Origin: a virus
Length of the DNA stretch: 60,356 nucleotides
IMG/VR virus record: IMGVR_UViG_3300027593_000003
Location: 1-60,356 of that record
Strand: one strand, 5' to 3'
Of this stretch, positions 1 to 4,832 are shown piece after piece; within the stretch, counting starts at the first letter, position 1, and the number at the start of each line of letters is the position of its first letter. Made by a program: the position numbers and the translations under genes. The notes beneath the pieces are model-generated. The model did not search any database and was not told the DNA's origin. It was given only the letters and a program-made list of their open reading frames with translations.

Positions 1-42
1 TAGGGTAAGAACCCATATGAGAAAAATGGGAAAGAAGGTTTC

Positions 43-153
43 ATGAAATTCTGTACATATTGCGATAAGCTCTCATATACATCTAAAGTAACCAGAGATG
101 GTAAAACAGTATACTACTGTGATGATCATGCTGATAGAATAGCAGTTGACTAG
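43..153 (+). CDS. 36-residue putative zinc-finger microprotein
   Basis: This short gene starts at an ATG preceded by a purine-rich GAAAGAAGG-type ribosome binding site. The peptide has C4xxC7 and, after a basic and aromatic middle, C26xxH29. That pattern could hold one zinc ion in a minimal zinc-ribbon fold. The next gene encodes a peptide with a similar C26xxH29 ending, which supports both being real. The frame is also open back to position 4, and another frame ends in a TGA overlapping this ATG, so an upstream gene may be coupled to it. Function is unknown; a regulatory or nucleic-acid-binding role would be a guess. Confidence 0.6.
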   Translation: MKFCTYCDKLSYTSKVTRDGKTVYYCDDHADRIAVD

Positions 154-158
154 GATTA

Positions 159-167
159 TGGTATAAT
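159..167 (+). promoter_or_regulatory. Extended -10 promoter giving a leaderless transcript
   Basis: TGG followed by TATAAT (162-167) forms an extended -10 element. Exactly six bases separate it from the ATG at 174, and no Shine-Dalgarno sequence fits in that space, so transcription would begin at or next to the start codon. A TTGACT at 146-151 is too close (10 bp) to be its -35 box. The same geometry recurs at 2156 (minus), 23754, 29426 and 51763. Confidence 0.6.
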
Positions 168-173
168 ACGAAT

Positions 174-305
174 ATGAATAGATGTTCTGCACACACATGC
201 TCATTGCCATCACTTGTATTTAGAAAAGATGATCCATCTATTGGATACTGCATGGCACATGGCATGGAATACGCATACGTTATGAAGTCTAAAGAATCTA
301 AATGA
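174..305 (+). CDS. 43-residue Cys/His microprotein, leaderless
   Basis: The peptide contains C4, H7, C9 and a C26xxH29 motif, so it could bind zinc like its upstream neighbour. Its ATG lies six bases after a TATAAT box, so the mRNA is probably leaderless. The stop codon overlaps the next start in an ATGA arrangement at 302-305, a sign of translational coupling. No family is recognised. The gene is too small for confident calling from coding statistics, but the promoter and coupling argue for it. Confidence 0.6.
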   Translation: MNRCSAHTCSLPSLVFRKDDPSIGYCMAHGMEYAYVMKSKESK

Positions 306-379
306 ATTGGATTCAAGCAACAGTAATATTTGGACCTATATTGGTTCTATTAATAGCATTTTGGGATGATATCAAATGA
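302..379 (+). CDS. 25-residue single-span membrane peptide
   Basis: An ATGA overlap couples this gene to the preceding one, and another ATGA couples it to the next. After MNWIQ the peptide is a continuous hydrophobic stretch (about residues 6-20) ending in WDDIK, the signature of one transmembrane helix with a short charged tail. Such peptides in phages include holin partners and inhibitors of host membrane functions, but nothing here identifies a role. The two overlaps are the main evidence that it is translated. Confidence 0.55.
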   Translation: MNWIQATVIFGPILVLLIAFWDDIK

Positions 380-522
380 AGAAGATCTATGCTTTAATTG
401 CTCTAACTGCGACAGCAGTCTTTTCAGGTCTTGCTATGTCTAAATTTTTAAATTGGGCGGGTAAGCAAGAAGATATCTTTGATTTTGACCTAGATGAAGA
501 TATAGACAGTGAAGACTTCTAA
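376..522 (+). CDS. 48-residue membrane-anchored peptide with acidic tail
   Basis: The peptide begins MKKIYALIALTATAVFSG, a positively charged start and hydrophobic core typical of a signal peptide or membrane anchor. From about residue 32 it is strongly acidic, with many Asp and Glu and no basic residues. The start overlaps the previous stop as ATGA. There is no clear lipobox. It may display an acidic tail at the membrane or in the cell wall; its function is unknown. It closes the firm part of the microgene chain. Confidence 0.55.
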   Translation: MKKIYALIALTATAVFSGLAMSKFLNWAGKQEDIFDFDLDEDIDSEDF

Positions 523-592
523 TCTATATAGGTCAATACAATGGATTGCTTGGCTTCTTATGGGTATGTATATTATATCCTGGCTATTGTAG
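509..592 (+). CDS. Possible 27-residue membrane peptide, GTG start
   Basis: A GTG at 509 inside the end of the preceding gene opens a frame ending at 592. It has a short polar start and then one strongly hydrophobic, tryptophan-rich helix (about residues 11-27). A purine-rich GATGAAGA lies upstream within the coding sequence. It would be a third tiny membrane peptide in a row, which fits the context, but the evidence is only hydrophobicity and overlap. A competing 20-residue ATG frame at 541-603 has no ribosome binding site and looks less likely. Confidence 0.35.
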   Translation: MKTSNLYRSIQWIAWLLMGMYIISWLL

Positions 593-801
593 AAAATTGC
601 TAGCTTTTTTTCTCCCGCCCTTTTAAGGGTCTAAGTATCAGAGATACCAAATATGACCCGTTAGGGCTTTAGAACCCTCGTAGAGGGCTTATATGGGATA
701 TTCTAGAAAATGTTGCAAAGTAATATATGGGTCTTCTATCGCCGAAGCACTTTTTTCGCACTTTTTACACTAATTGCACTATATGTCTGATTTGTACGGT
801 A
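593..801. other. Non-coding region with hairpins and GCACT repeats
   Basis: About 210 bases between convergent transcription units have no convincing gene. GCTAGC followed by seven T (about 599-611) may be a weak terminator for the microgenes. A nested hairpin follows: GGGTC (627-631) pairs with GACCC (655-659), enclosing GTATC (635-639) and GATAC (643-647). AGGG (663-666) can pair with CCCT (675-678), or CCCTC (675-679) with GAGGG (683-687). Further on, ACACT or GCACT recurs at 747, 758, 767 and 776. A structured RNA is possible but unproven, and no tRNA cloverleaf could be fitted. Confidence 0.35.
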
Positions 802-1443
802 TTAACCAACTACCCAATCGCCATGCTTATAGATCCAGTCAACAAAAGAATACTTAACGCCAGAAAGAACTTCATCCGATAGATACGCTTGTCCTTGATC
901 AATTGGGAAACAATACAAAGTGTTTGGCTTAAGTTCTATCTTAGATCCATCAGACAAAAGTTTTATATTTCCGCCAGTCCATTCGCCTAAATAATAAAGC
1001 GCTATGTAGTCTGCTGACTTCCATGTATCCTTACCGCCCCACATTCTGCTTACATCGTCACCAGGTCTTGTTCTATTAATTGTGTTATGTTCGTTTGTCC
1101 AATATTCATTAATTATTGCTTCAACTATTGCAGCGTTTAATGTTTGGATAGTAAGTGGTTTTGAAATTCTTGCGTATAGTTCTGAAGTTTCAGGTATACC
1201 GTGACCAATCCAAGATTCTTCATCAAGAGATTCACATTGAAATAAAATGTATGTGTAGTCTTGAGGATTTAACAGATCGTCGTACTTGAGAATACCGTTT
1301 CCAATGTCAACAAAGCCTGGCTTCTGGTGCAAATAAACTTGTTCAATAGGAACATCGTTTTTAATTTCAAATTGTTGAATAGTTTCTAGTTCTGAAGAAT
1401 CGTTTTGTTCTTCAATAATATTTTCCCAAATAATCTCAGCCAT
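802..1443 (-). CDS. Oxygenase-like protein lacking metal ligands
   Basis: The C-terminal 80 residues follow the same jelly-roll pattern as the 2-oxoglutarate oxygenases elsewhere in the window: WTGGNIKLL, then an IELKPNTLYCFP strand, then LSGVKYSFVDW. However, the HxD dyad is replaced (the segment reads WKSADYIALYY, residues 141-151) and the distal His is replaced by QGQAYL (183-188). The protein therefore probably cannot bind Fe(II) in the usual way. It starts one base after the stop of the intact oxygenase gene and is read in the same operon. It could be a structural partner, a non-catalytic binding protein or a diverged enzyme. The N-terminal 120 residues are not recognised. Confidence 0.65.
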   Translation of the reverse strand: MAEIIWENIIEEQNDSSELETIQQFEIKNDVPIEQVYLHQKPGFVDIGNGILKYDDLLNPQDYTYILFQCESLDEESWIGHGIPETSELYARISKPLTIQTLNAAIVEAIINEYWTNEHNTINRTRPGDDVSRMWGGKDTWKSADYIALYYLGEWTGGNIKLLSDGSKIELKPNTLYCFPIDQGQAYLSDEVLSGVKYSFVDWIYKHGDWVVG

Positions 1444-1444
1444 T

Positions 1445-2002
1445 TTATTTCTTTTCTGTTAAAAAAGTAGAATAAGCATATCTTATTCCGCTAGTAACTT
1501 CTGCTACGCCGTGTCTAATTAAAGCACCGTGTATTAGTAAATCTCCAGACTTAGGCTTTATTTTTAAACCAAGTGATGGGTAATACAATTCTCCGCCTTC
1601 AAAGTTATCTGTAAAGTATGCAACTGCCCCATATTTTGTTATTGCACATGTATTAAAGTCATCGTTTGAAGTTGCTTCACCATCTTCACCACAGGTATCT
1701 TCATGCTCGTGCATACTATCTCCAGGAAACATTCTGTGAAAAGAGGAATTTCTTGTAGCTACATATCCTGGATCTACTAGATCAGATACTCTTTCGTTAA
1801 CCTCAAGCAATTCTGGTATAGCTTTACTGACCTTGCCGTTATACCAATCTAGCGGACTATTTGCTTCGTTCCACTCAGGCTCTGTTAAGCTGTTTGCAAT
1901 ATTCTCTAATGAGATACACTCTTCTTTACTTAAAAAATTTTCGTATACCCAAATTTCGTCGTATATTTTTTTAACGTTTGGGTTGTTGTCAAAATTAAGC
2001 AT
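1445..2002 (-). CDS. 2-oxoglutarate/Fe(II)-dependent oxygenase
   Basis: This 185-residue protein has the prolyl-4-hydroxylase-type double-stranded beta-helix layout. The metal ligands are H100 and D102 (in MHEHED) and a distal H164 (IRHGV). R174 (SGIRYA) is well placed to hold the 2-oxoglutarate carboxylate. The FEGGELYYP and KPKSGDLLIHG segments are typical of the family. Such enzymes hydroxylate proteins or small molecules using O2 and 2-oxoglutarate; the substrate cannot be read from sequence. The gene overlaps the upstream 53-residue gene by 8 bases. It is the only intact family member on the minus strand; six others lie at 23754-29395. Confidence 0.88.
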   Translation of the reverse strand: MLNFDNNPNVKKIYDEIWVYENFLSKEECISLENIANSLTEPEWNEANSPLDWYNGKVSKAIPELLEVNERVSDLVDPGYVATRNSSFHRMFPGDSMHEHEDTCGEDGEATSNDDFNTCAITKYGAVAYFTDNFEGGELYYPSLGLKIKPKSGDLLIHGALIRHGVAEVTSGIRYAYSTFLTEKK

Positions 2003-2156
2003 CTTTTTTCTTTCTCCAAAAAAATATCTTAGATAGAATTTTTTCTACCCGAAGTTCTATTCTAGTTTCCATTTTGCCCGCAGGAGTTTCTTCCTTATAA
2101 TACTTTGTTCCAAAGTAAGGATTCTTCATTTGTTTAGAAAACTCATGAGGGGTCAT
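1995..2156 (-). CDS. 53-residue basic protein, leaderless
   Basis: The chosen ATG at 2156 lies six bases after a TATAAT box, so the mRNA should begin at the start codon. An upstream in-frame ATG at 2192 would overlap a terminator hairpin and was not used. The product starts MTPHEFSKQMKNPYFG and ends with a basic, aromatic FFWRKKKDA tail. No family is recognised. It is the first gene of the minus-strand oxygenase unit, and its end overlaps the oxygenase start by 8 bases. Confidence 0.6.
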   Translation of the reverse strand: MTPHEFSKQMKNPYFGTKYYKEETPAGKMETRIELRVEKILSKIFFWRKKKDA

Positions 2157-2162
2157 ACTTCT

Positions 2163-2168
2163 ATTATA
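2163..2168 (-). promoter_or_regulatory. -10 box of leaderless promoter
   Basis: On the minus strand TATAAT (2168 down to 2163) is followed by six bases (AGAAGT) and then ATG at 2156. The likely -35 region lies in the U-tract of the terminator at 2182-2213, so termination of one unit and initiation of the next are packed together. No Shine-Dalgarno site exists for the 53-residue gene. Confidence 0.6.
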
Positions 2169-2181
2169 CACCCCAAAAAAC

Positions 2182-2213
2182 AAAAAACCCAATCAGAGGC
2201 GGATCCGATTGGG
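2182..2213 (-). terminator. Intrinsic terminator
   Basis: On the minus strand CCCAATC (2213-2207, preceded by AAAG) pairs with GATTGGG (2194-2188) around a 12-base loop, followed by TTTTTT. The geometry is canonical. It ends transcription from the lysozyme operon and from the candidate small RNA promoter at 2271-2299, just before the leaderless promoter of the next unit. Confidence 0.8.
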
Positions 2214-2264
2214 CTTTGCTGCCATTTAAGGCAATTATAGGGAACAATAAATTGCTCGACCTAT
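2182..2264 (-). ncRNA. Candidate ~83-nt small RNA
   Basis: A minus-strand promoter (TTGACT-N17-TACAAT) would start transcription near 2264, and an intrinsic terminator ends it near 2182. The segment has no usable reading frame. The predicted RNA can form three stems: GCAATT with AATTGC, TGCC with GGCA (these two partly compete), and the terminator stem CCCAATC with GATTGGG. It could instead be the 3' untranslated tail of the lysozyme operon, processed or independently transcribed. The call rests on promoter and terminator geometry only. Confidence 0.45.
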
Positions 2265-2270
2265 AATATT

Positions 2271-2299
2271 ATTGTATTGTATACAATATTTTAAGTCAA
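2271..2299 (-). promoter_or_regulatory. Promoter with overlapping palindrome
   Basis: On the minus strand TTGACT (2299-2294), a 17-base spacer and TACAAT (2276-2271) form a near-consensus sigma-70-type promoter. A perfect 14-base palindrome, TATTGTATACAATA (2275-2288), sits in the spacer next to the -10 box, where a repressor dimer could block it. No protein-coding start lies before the terminator 60 bases downstream. Confidence 0.5.
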
Positions 2300-2301
2300 G
2301 A

Positions 2302-2496
2302 CTAATCTACAGAAATCATTCCTCTTGCAATTAGTGCATCAACAATTCCGCTACACATCTGATTATATCCAGGCTGTGCTTGCAATAAAGCTTTTTCTAG
2401 TTCTACCAGGTCTCCCTGTGCTTGTACGGTTGCCTGTCTTGATTGAATATTAATCTGTTCAACCATTGTGTCTACTACTGCTTCTTTAGTCGCCAT
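2302..2496 (-). CDS. 64-residue helical protein of unknown function
   Basis: The ATG at 2496 follows an AAAGGAAG ribosome binding site and overlaps the end of the preceding gene by 11 bases. The product is predicted mostly helical, rich in Gln and Ala (for example QSRQATVQAQGDLVELEKAL), and ends in a hydrophobic IVDALIARGMISVD segment. No cysteines or catalytic motifs are visible. It is the last gene of the lysozyme operon. Confidence 0.6.
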   Translation of the reverse strand: MATKEAVVDTMVEQINIQSRQATVQAQGDLVELEKALLQAQPGYNQMCSGIVDALIARGMISVD

Positions 2497-2698
2497 TTTC
2501 TTCCTTTTCTTCTATTGAGTATGATGGACTAGGACCCAAAAGGAATCCTTCTTTATGATATTGTACCATTTTCCCTACTTCTTCTCCACCTACCGAGCCC
2601 TTTGCTATTAAGGTCAGCATATCGTAAATACGGTGAAGCATTATATAATTTACCATAGGCAAATTGTCTTCTAGCGCTTGTGGATCTTTTTCTTCCAT
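2486..2698 (-). CDS. 70-residue protein of unknown function
   Basis: The ATG at 2698 was preferred to an in-frame ATG at 2722 because GGGGAGG lies about six bases before it and it overlaps the upstream stop as TAATG. The product has an acidic start, a helical central part (MVNYIMLHRIYDMLTLIAKG) and a glycine-containing loop, then an acidic end. It is predicted soluble. No family is recognised. Its overlaps on both sides suggest coupled translation. Confidence 0.6.
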   Translation of the reverse strand: MEEKDPQALEDNLPMVNYIMLHRIYDMLTLIAKGSVGGEEVGKMVQYHKEGFLLGPSPSYSIEEKEENGD

Positions 2699-2901
2699 TA
2701 TGGCCTCCCCATATCGTTCCAAAATATTTCCCTACCCATAGCGTCTTTGTCTAATATGGCATTTCCTTCAAATTCATATGAGGAAAAGGTCTCTTCTTTC
2801 GCCGCACTGAAATTTGCACTATTTTGCGGAATCACTTTAACGTGAAAAAAATTCTCTTCTTGTTCACAGGTGCATTGCCCATTTTTACATTCATCCAACA
2901 T
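2698..2901 (-). CDS. 67-residue protein with N-terminal Cys cluster
   Basis: The product begins MLDECKNGQCTCEQEE, with C5, C10 and C12 close together, and has no later cysteines that could complete a zinc site, so it may form a dimer or a redox pair. It overlaps the upstream gene by 11 bases and the downstream start by a TAATG. No family is recognised. Position in the lysozyme operon is the only functional clue. Confidence 0.6.
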   Translation of the reverse strand: MLDECKNGQCTCEQEENFFHVKVIPQNSANFSAAKEETFSSYEFEGNAILDKDAMGREIFWNDMGRP

Positions 2902-3100
2902 TTTCCACTGCCCTTACGATATCATCGTAGTCTTTAGACCCAAGTATTTTTTTATATTCACAGGATAAGCAATAAATAAATACCCTGTCTTCGCCGTCCT
3001 GATTAGGTAAAAGAGAGCCCTGATCCATTGGGCATAAAAGCTCTGGAACAAGGCCCTCTTTTGATAAAGAGAGATACTTCGATACATACTGTATCTTCAT
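2891..3100 (-). CDS. 69-residue zinc-ribbon-like protein
   Basis: Cysteines occur as LLCPMDQGSLL (C23) and YCLSCEYKK (C44, C47). C23PMD with C44xxC47 resembles a degenerate zinc ribbon in which one ligand is Asp or missing. The gene starts five bases after the lysozyme stop and is second in the operon. Small zinc-ribbon proteins of this kind are common in phages and usually uncharacterised. Function is not assigned. Confidence 0.6.
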   Translation of the reverse strand: MKIQYVSKYLSLSKEGLVPELLCPMDQGSLLPNQDGEDRVFIYCLSCEYKKILGSKDYDDIVRAVENVG

Positions 3101-3105
3101 TTATC

Positions 3106-3657
3106 CTACTTCTTTTCAGTTGTTGGGAATCGCAATAGCCATTCCTGCGCTTTAGGGGTCATACCCTTCCAGCTTGACCAATCTAAACCGCCGTTGGTCA
3201 TATAATACGTTATCTCTGCGTTTGTTACTGGGTCGAATAACTCTTTGTTACTCTTTAGGTCGAACTTCTCAAGTCTTTCAGGACCAAGATTTCCGATCAT
3301 GTTTATCTGGAATACTCCGTAAGAACTATCTCCAGTTTTCTTATCCCCGTTATATGCAAGCGGTCTTCCGTTAGATTCACGCTTTGCTATGGACCAAGCT
3401 TTCTTAAGGCCTACTCCTTCGAATCCTACAGTCTTGAGTAGTAATACTAGCTCTTCGTCTGTAAGCATCTCAGATGGCTTGTAAATTTCTTTACTGAACT
3501 TATCTAAGACTTCTTGCTTTAGTTGGGCTTCAGTTTTCACTAAAGGTTTTACTACTAAGGCTTGTGTAGGCTGGACTGGAAACATAAATAATGTTATCAT
3601 TACTATTGTAACCAGATTATGAGCCAAATCACTAACCTGTTGTTTTATTTTCTCCAT
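3106..3657 (-). CDS. Secreted lysozyme/transglycosylase-like cell-wall hydrolase
   Basis: The 183-residue product has an N-terminal export signal or anchor (hydrophobic residues about 15-28, then PVQPTQA) and a C-terminal lysozyme-like domain. Key features are the Glu in AKRESNG (E94), likely the catalytic acid, and SSYGVFQINM (111-120), the Gly-x-Phe-Gln-Ile-Asn motif of soluble lytic transglycosylase-type enzymes. It would cleave the glycan strands of peptidoglycan. The ATG at 3657 was preferred to ATGs at 3663 and further upstream because AGGAGG lies eight bases before it. It heads a five-gene minus-strand operon. It could be the endolysin, exported by the host Sec system, or a virion lysin; the lysis role is inferred. 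Confidence 0.8.
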   Translation of the reverse strand: MEKIKQQVSDLAHNLVTIVMITLFMFPVQPTQALVVKPLVKTEAQLKQEVLDKFSKEIYKPSEMLTDEELVLLLKTVGFEGVGLKKAWSIAKRESNGRPLAYNGDKKTGDSSYGVFQINMIGNLGPERLEKFDLKSNKELFDPVTNAEITYYMTNGGLDWSSWKGMTPKAQEWLLRFPTTEKK

Positions 3658-3690
3658 TGGCATTTCCTCCTCTAGAGATAACGAACTACA

Positions 3691-3720
3691 ATCATAACAT
3701 TGATAGGATAAACCTGTCAA
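3691..3720 (-). promoter_or_regulatory. Promoter of the lysozyme operon
   Basis: On the minus strand TTGACA (3720-3715), an 18-base spacer and TATGAT (3696-3691) with an upstream TG form a strong promoter with an extended -10. Transcription would begin near 3684, leaving a leader of about 27 bases that contains the AGGAGG ribosome binding site of the lysozyme gene. Confidence 0.7.
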
Positions 3721-3742
3721 GCCAGTCAACTAGAAAGAAAAC

Positions 3743-4744
3743 ATGAATATATCTTATTATACTATTCAAGCGGGACTAAATCCTGCTGTTGGCTTTGGCT
3801 ATGCAGGAAAAAACATTGTTAAATCATTAAACAATTTAGGTCATTCTGTATCTTTTGCTAATCCCAAATCTACTATTCAATTAAACTTTACTCAGCCACA
3901 TCATTATAAGTTGCATAGAAATCAATATCAAATTGGATACACCCCGTGGGAGTCAACAGCTATGAGACCAGACTGGGTTGAAAGATTTAATGCGTGTGAT
4001 GAAGTTTGGGCACCATCTAATTGGTGTGCACAAGTATTTAAAGATAACGGAGTTACAAAACCAATATATATTTATCCACACGGTATAGAAGATATTTGGA
4101 AACCAAAGCGTAGAGTTATTAGAGAAGGACAACCACTTAAATTTTTACACATAGGAGAACCATCTCCAAGAAAAGACGGACAAATAGCAGTAGATACTTT
4201 TATTAAACTGTTTGGCGGAAACCCAAATTACCATTTAACAATTAAAGCTCATAAGTTTAATACTGTTAGAGTCTACGATCAATATAATAATTTTGTGAGT
4301 CCAGAAAAGGCATACGGTAACATAACTTTAATTACAGATGAGTTAGAAGAAGCAGATCTTGTTGCGTTGTATCACAGTCATCATGTTTTGTTATATCCTA
4401 CCTGGGGAGAAGGTTTTGGTTTTATTCCGCTCCAAGGTTTAGCAACTGGCATGCCAGTTATATCAACATATGATTGGTCTCACTATGTGGACTACATGGG
4501 ACCACTTAAATTAAAATCTAAACTTACAGATGAGACTTTACCTAAATCAGTTGGCGATGAATACATTGGTAAGATGTTTAAACCTGATGCAAAACATTTA
4601 GAAGAGTTGATGCGTGAAATAACTATGGATTACAATGCATACTCTGGTTATTATTTTGCTCAGTCAACTAAGATACACAAAGATTATAATTGGGATCAGT
4701 TGACCAAGAAAGCCTTTGAACATTTAGTAGAAAAATTTTCTTAG
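3743..4744 (+). CDS. GT-B fold glycosyltransferase, group 1 type
   Basis: This 333-residue protein has the two-domain layout of group 1 (GT4-like) glycosyltransferases. The N-terminal part includes GFGYAGKNIVKSLNNLGH (17-34). The C-terminal nucleotide-sugar domain starts near HIGEPSPRKDG (136-146) and contains WGEGFGFIPLQGLATGMPVI (221-240), with E223 the first Glu of the family's EX7E-type motif. It would transfer a sugar from a nucleotide donor to virion proteins, to host surface glycans or to modified DNA; the acceptor cannot be told. It diverges from the lysozyme operon with an 85-bp gap. The AGAAAG ribosome binding site is weak, and a TAGAAA lies six bases before the ATG, so a leaderless start is possible. 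Confidence 0.85.
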   Translation: MNISYYTIQAGLNPAVGFGYAGKNIVKSLNNLGHSVSFANPKSTIQLNFTQPHHYKLHRNQYQIGYTPWESTAMRPDWVERFNACDEVWAPSNWCAQVFKDNGVTKPIYIYPHGIEDIWKPKRRVIREGQPLKFLHIGEPSPRKDGQIAVDTFIKLFGGNPNYHLTIKAHKFNTVRVYDQYNNFVSPEKAYGNITLITDELEEADLVALYHSHHVLLYPTWGEGFGFIPLQGLATGMPVISTYDWSHYVDYMGPLKLKSKLTDETLPKSVGDEYIGKMFKPDAKHLEELMREITMDYNAYSGYYFAQSTKIHKDYNWDQLTKKAFEHLVEKFS

Positions 4745-4767
4745 GGCTTCCCCTTTTAATTGATCTT

Positions 4768-4823
4768 TGGTAGAATAGGATCTTCACACTAAATTTAAAT
4801 TAACCGCTAGGCGGAGAAAAAGG
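4768..4823 (+). promoter_or_regulatory. Promoter and leader hairpin of the reductase gene
   Basis: TGG plus TAGAAT (4771-4776) is an extended -10 element. The leader of about 50 bases contains a small hairpin, CCGC-TAG-GCGG (4804-4814), directly before the AAAAAGG ribosome binding site (4817-4823). The holin-like and first fibre genes have the same arrangement. Confidence 0.5.
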
Positions 4824-4832
4824 TATTATAAA

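Noticed and set aside
541-603. A 20-residue ATG frame downstream of the microgenes
   Set aside because: It has no ribosome binding site; the overlapping GTG frame at 509-592 gives a more plausible membrane peptide.
615-700. A tRNA-like gene in the structured gap
   Set aside because: GGTTC-like and stem sequences occur, but no 7-bp acceptor stem, 7-base anticodon loop and T-arm could be fitted together on either strand.
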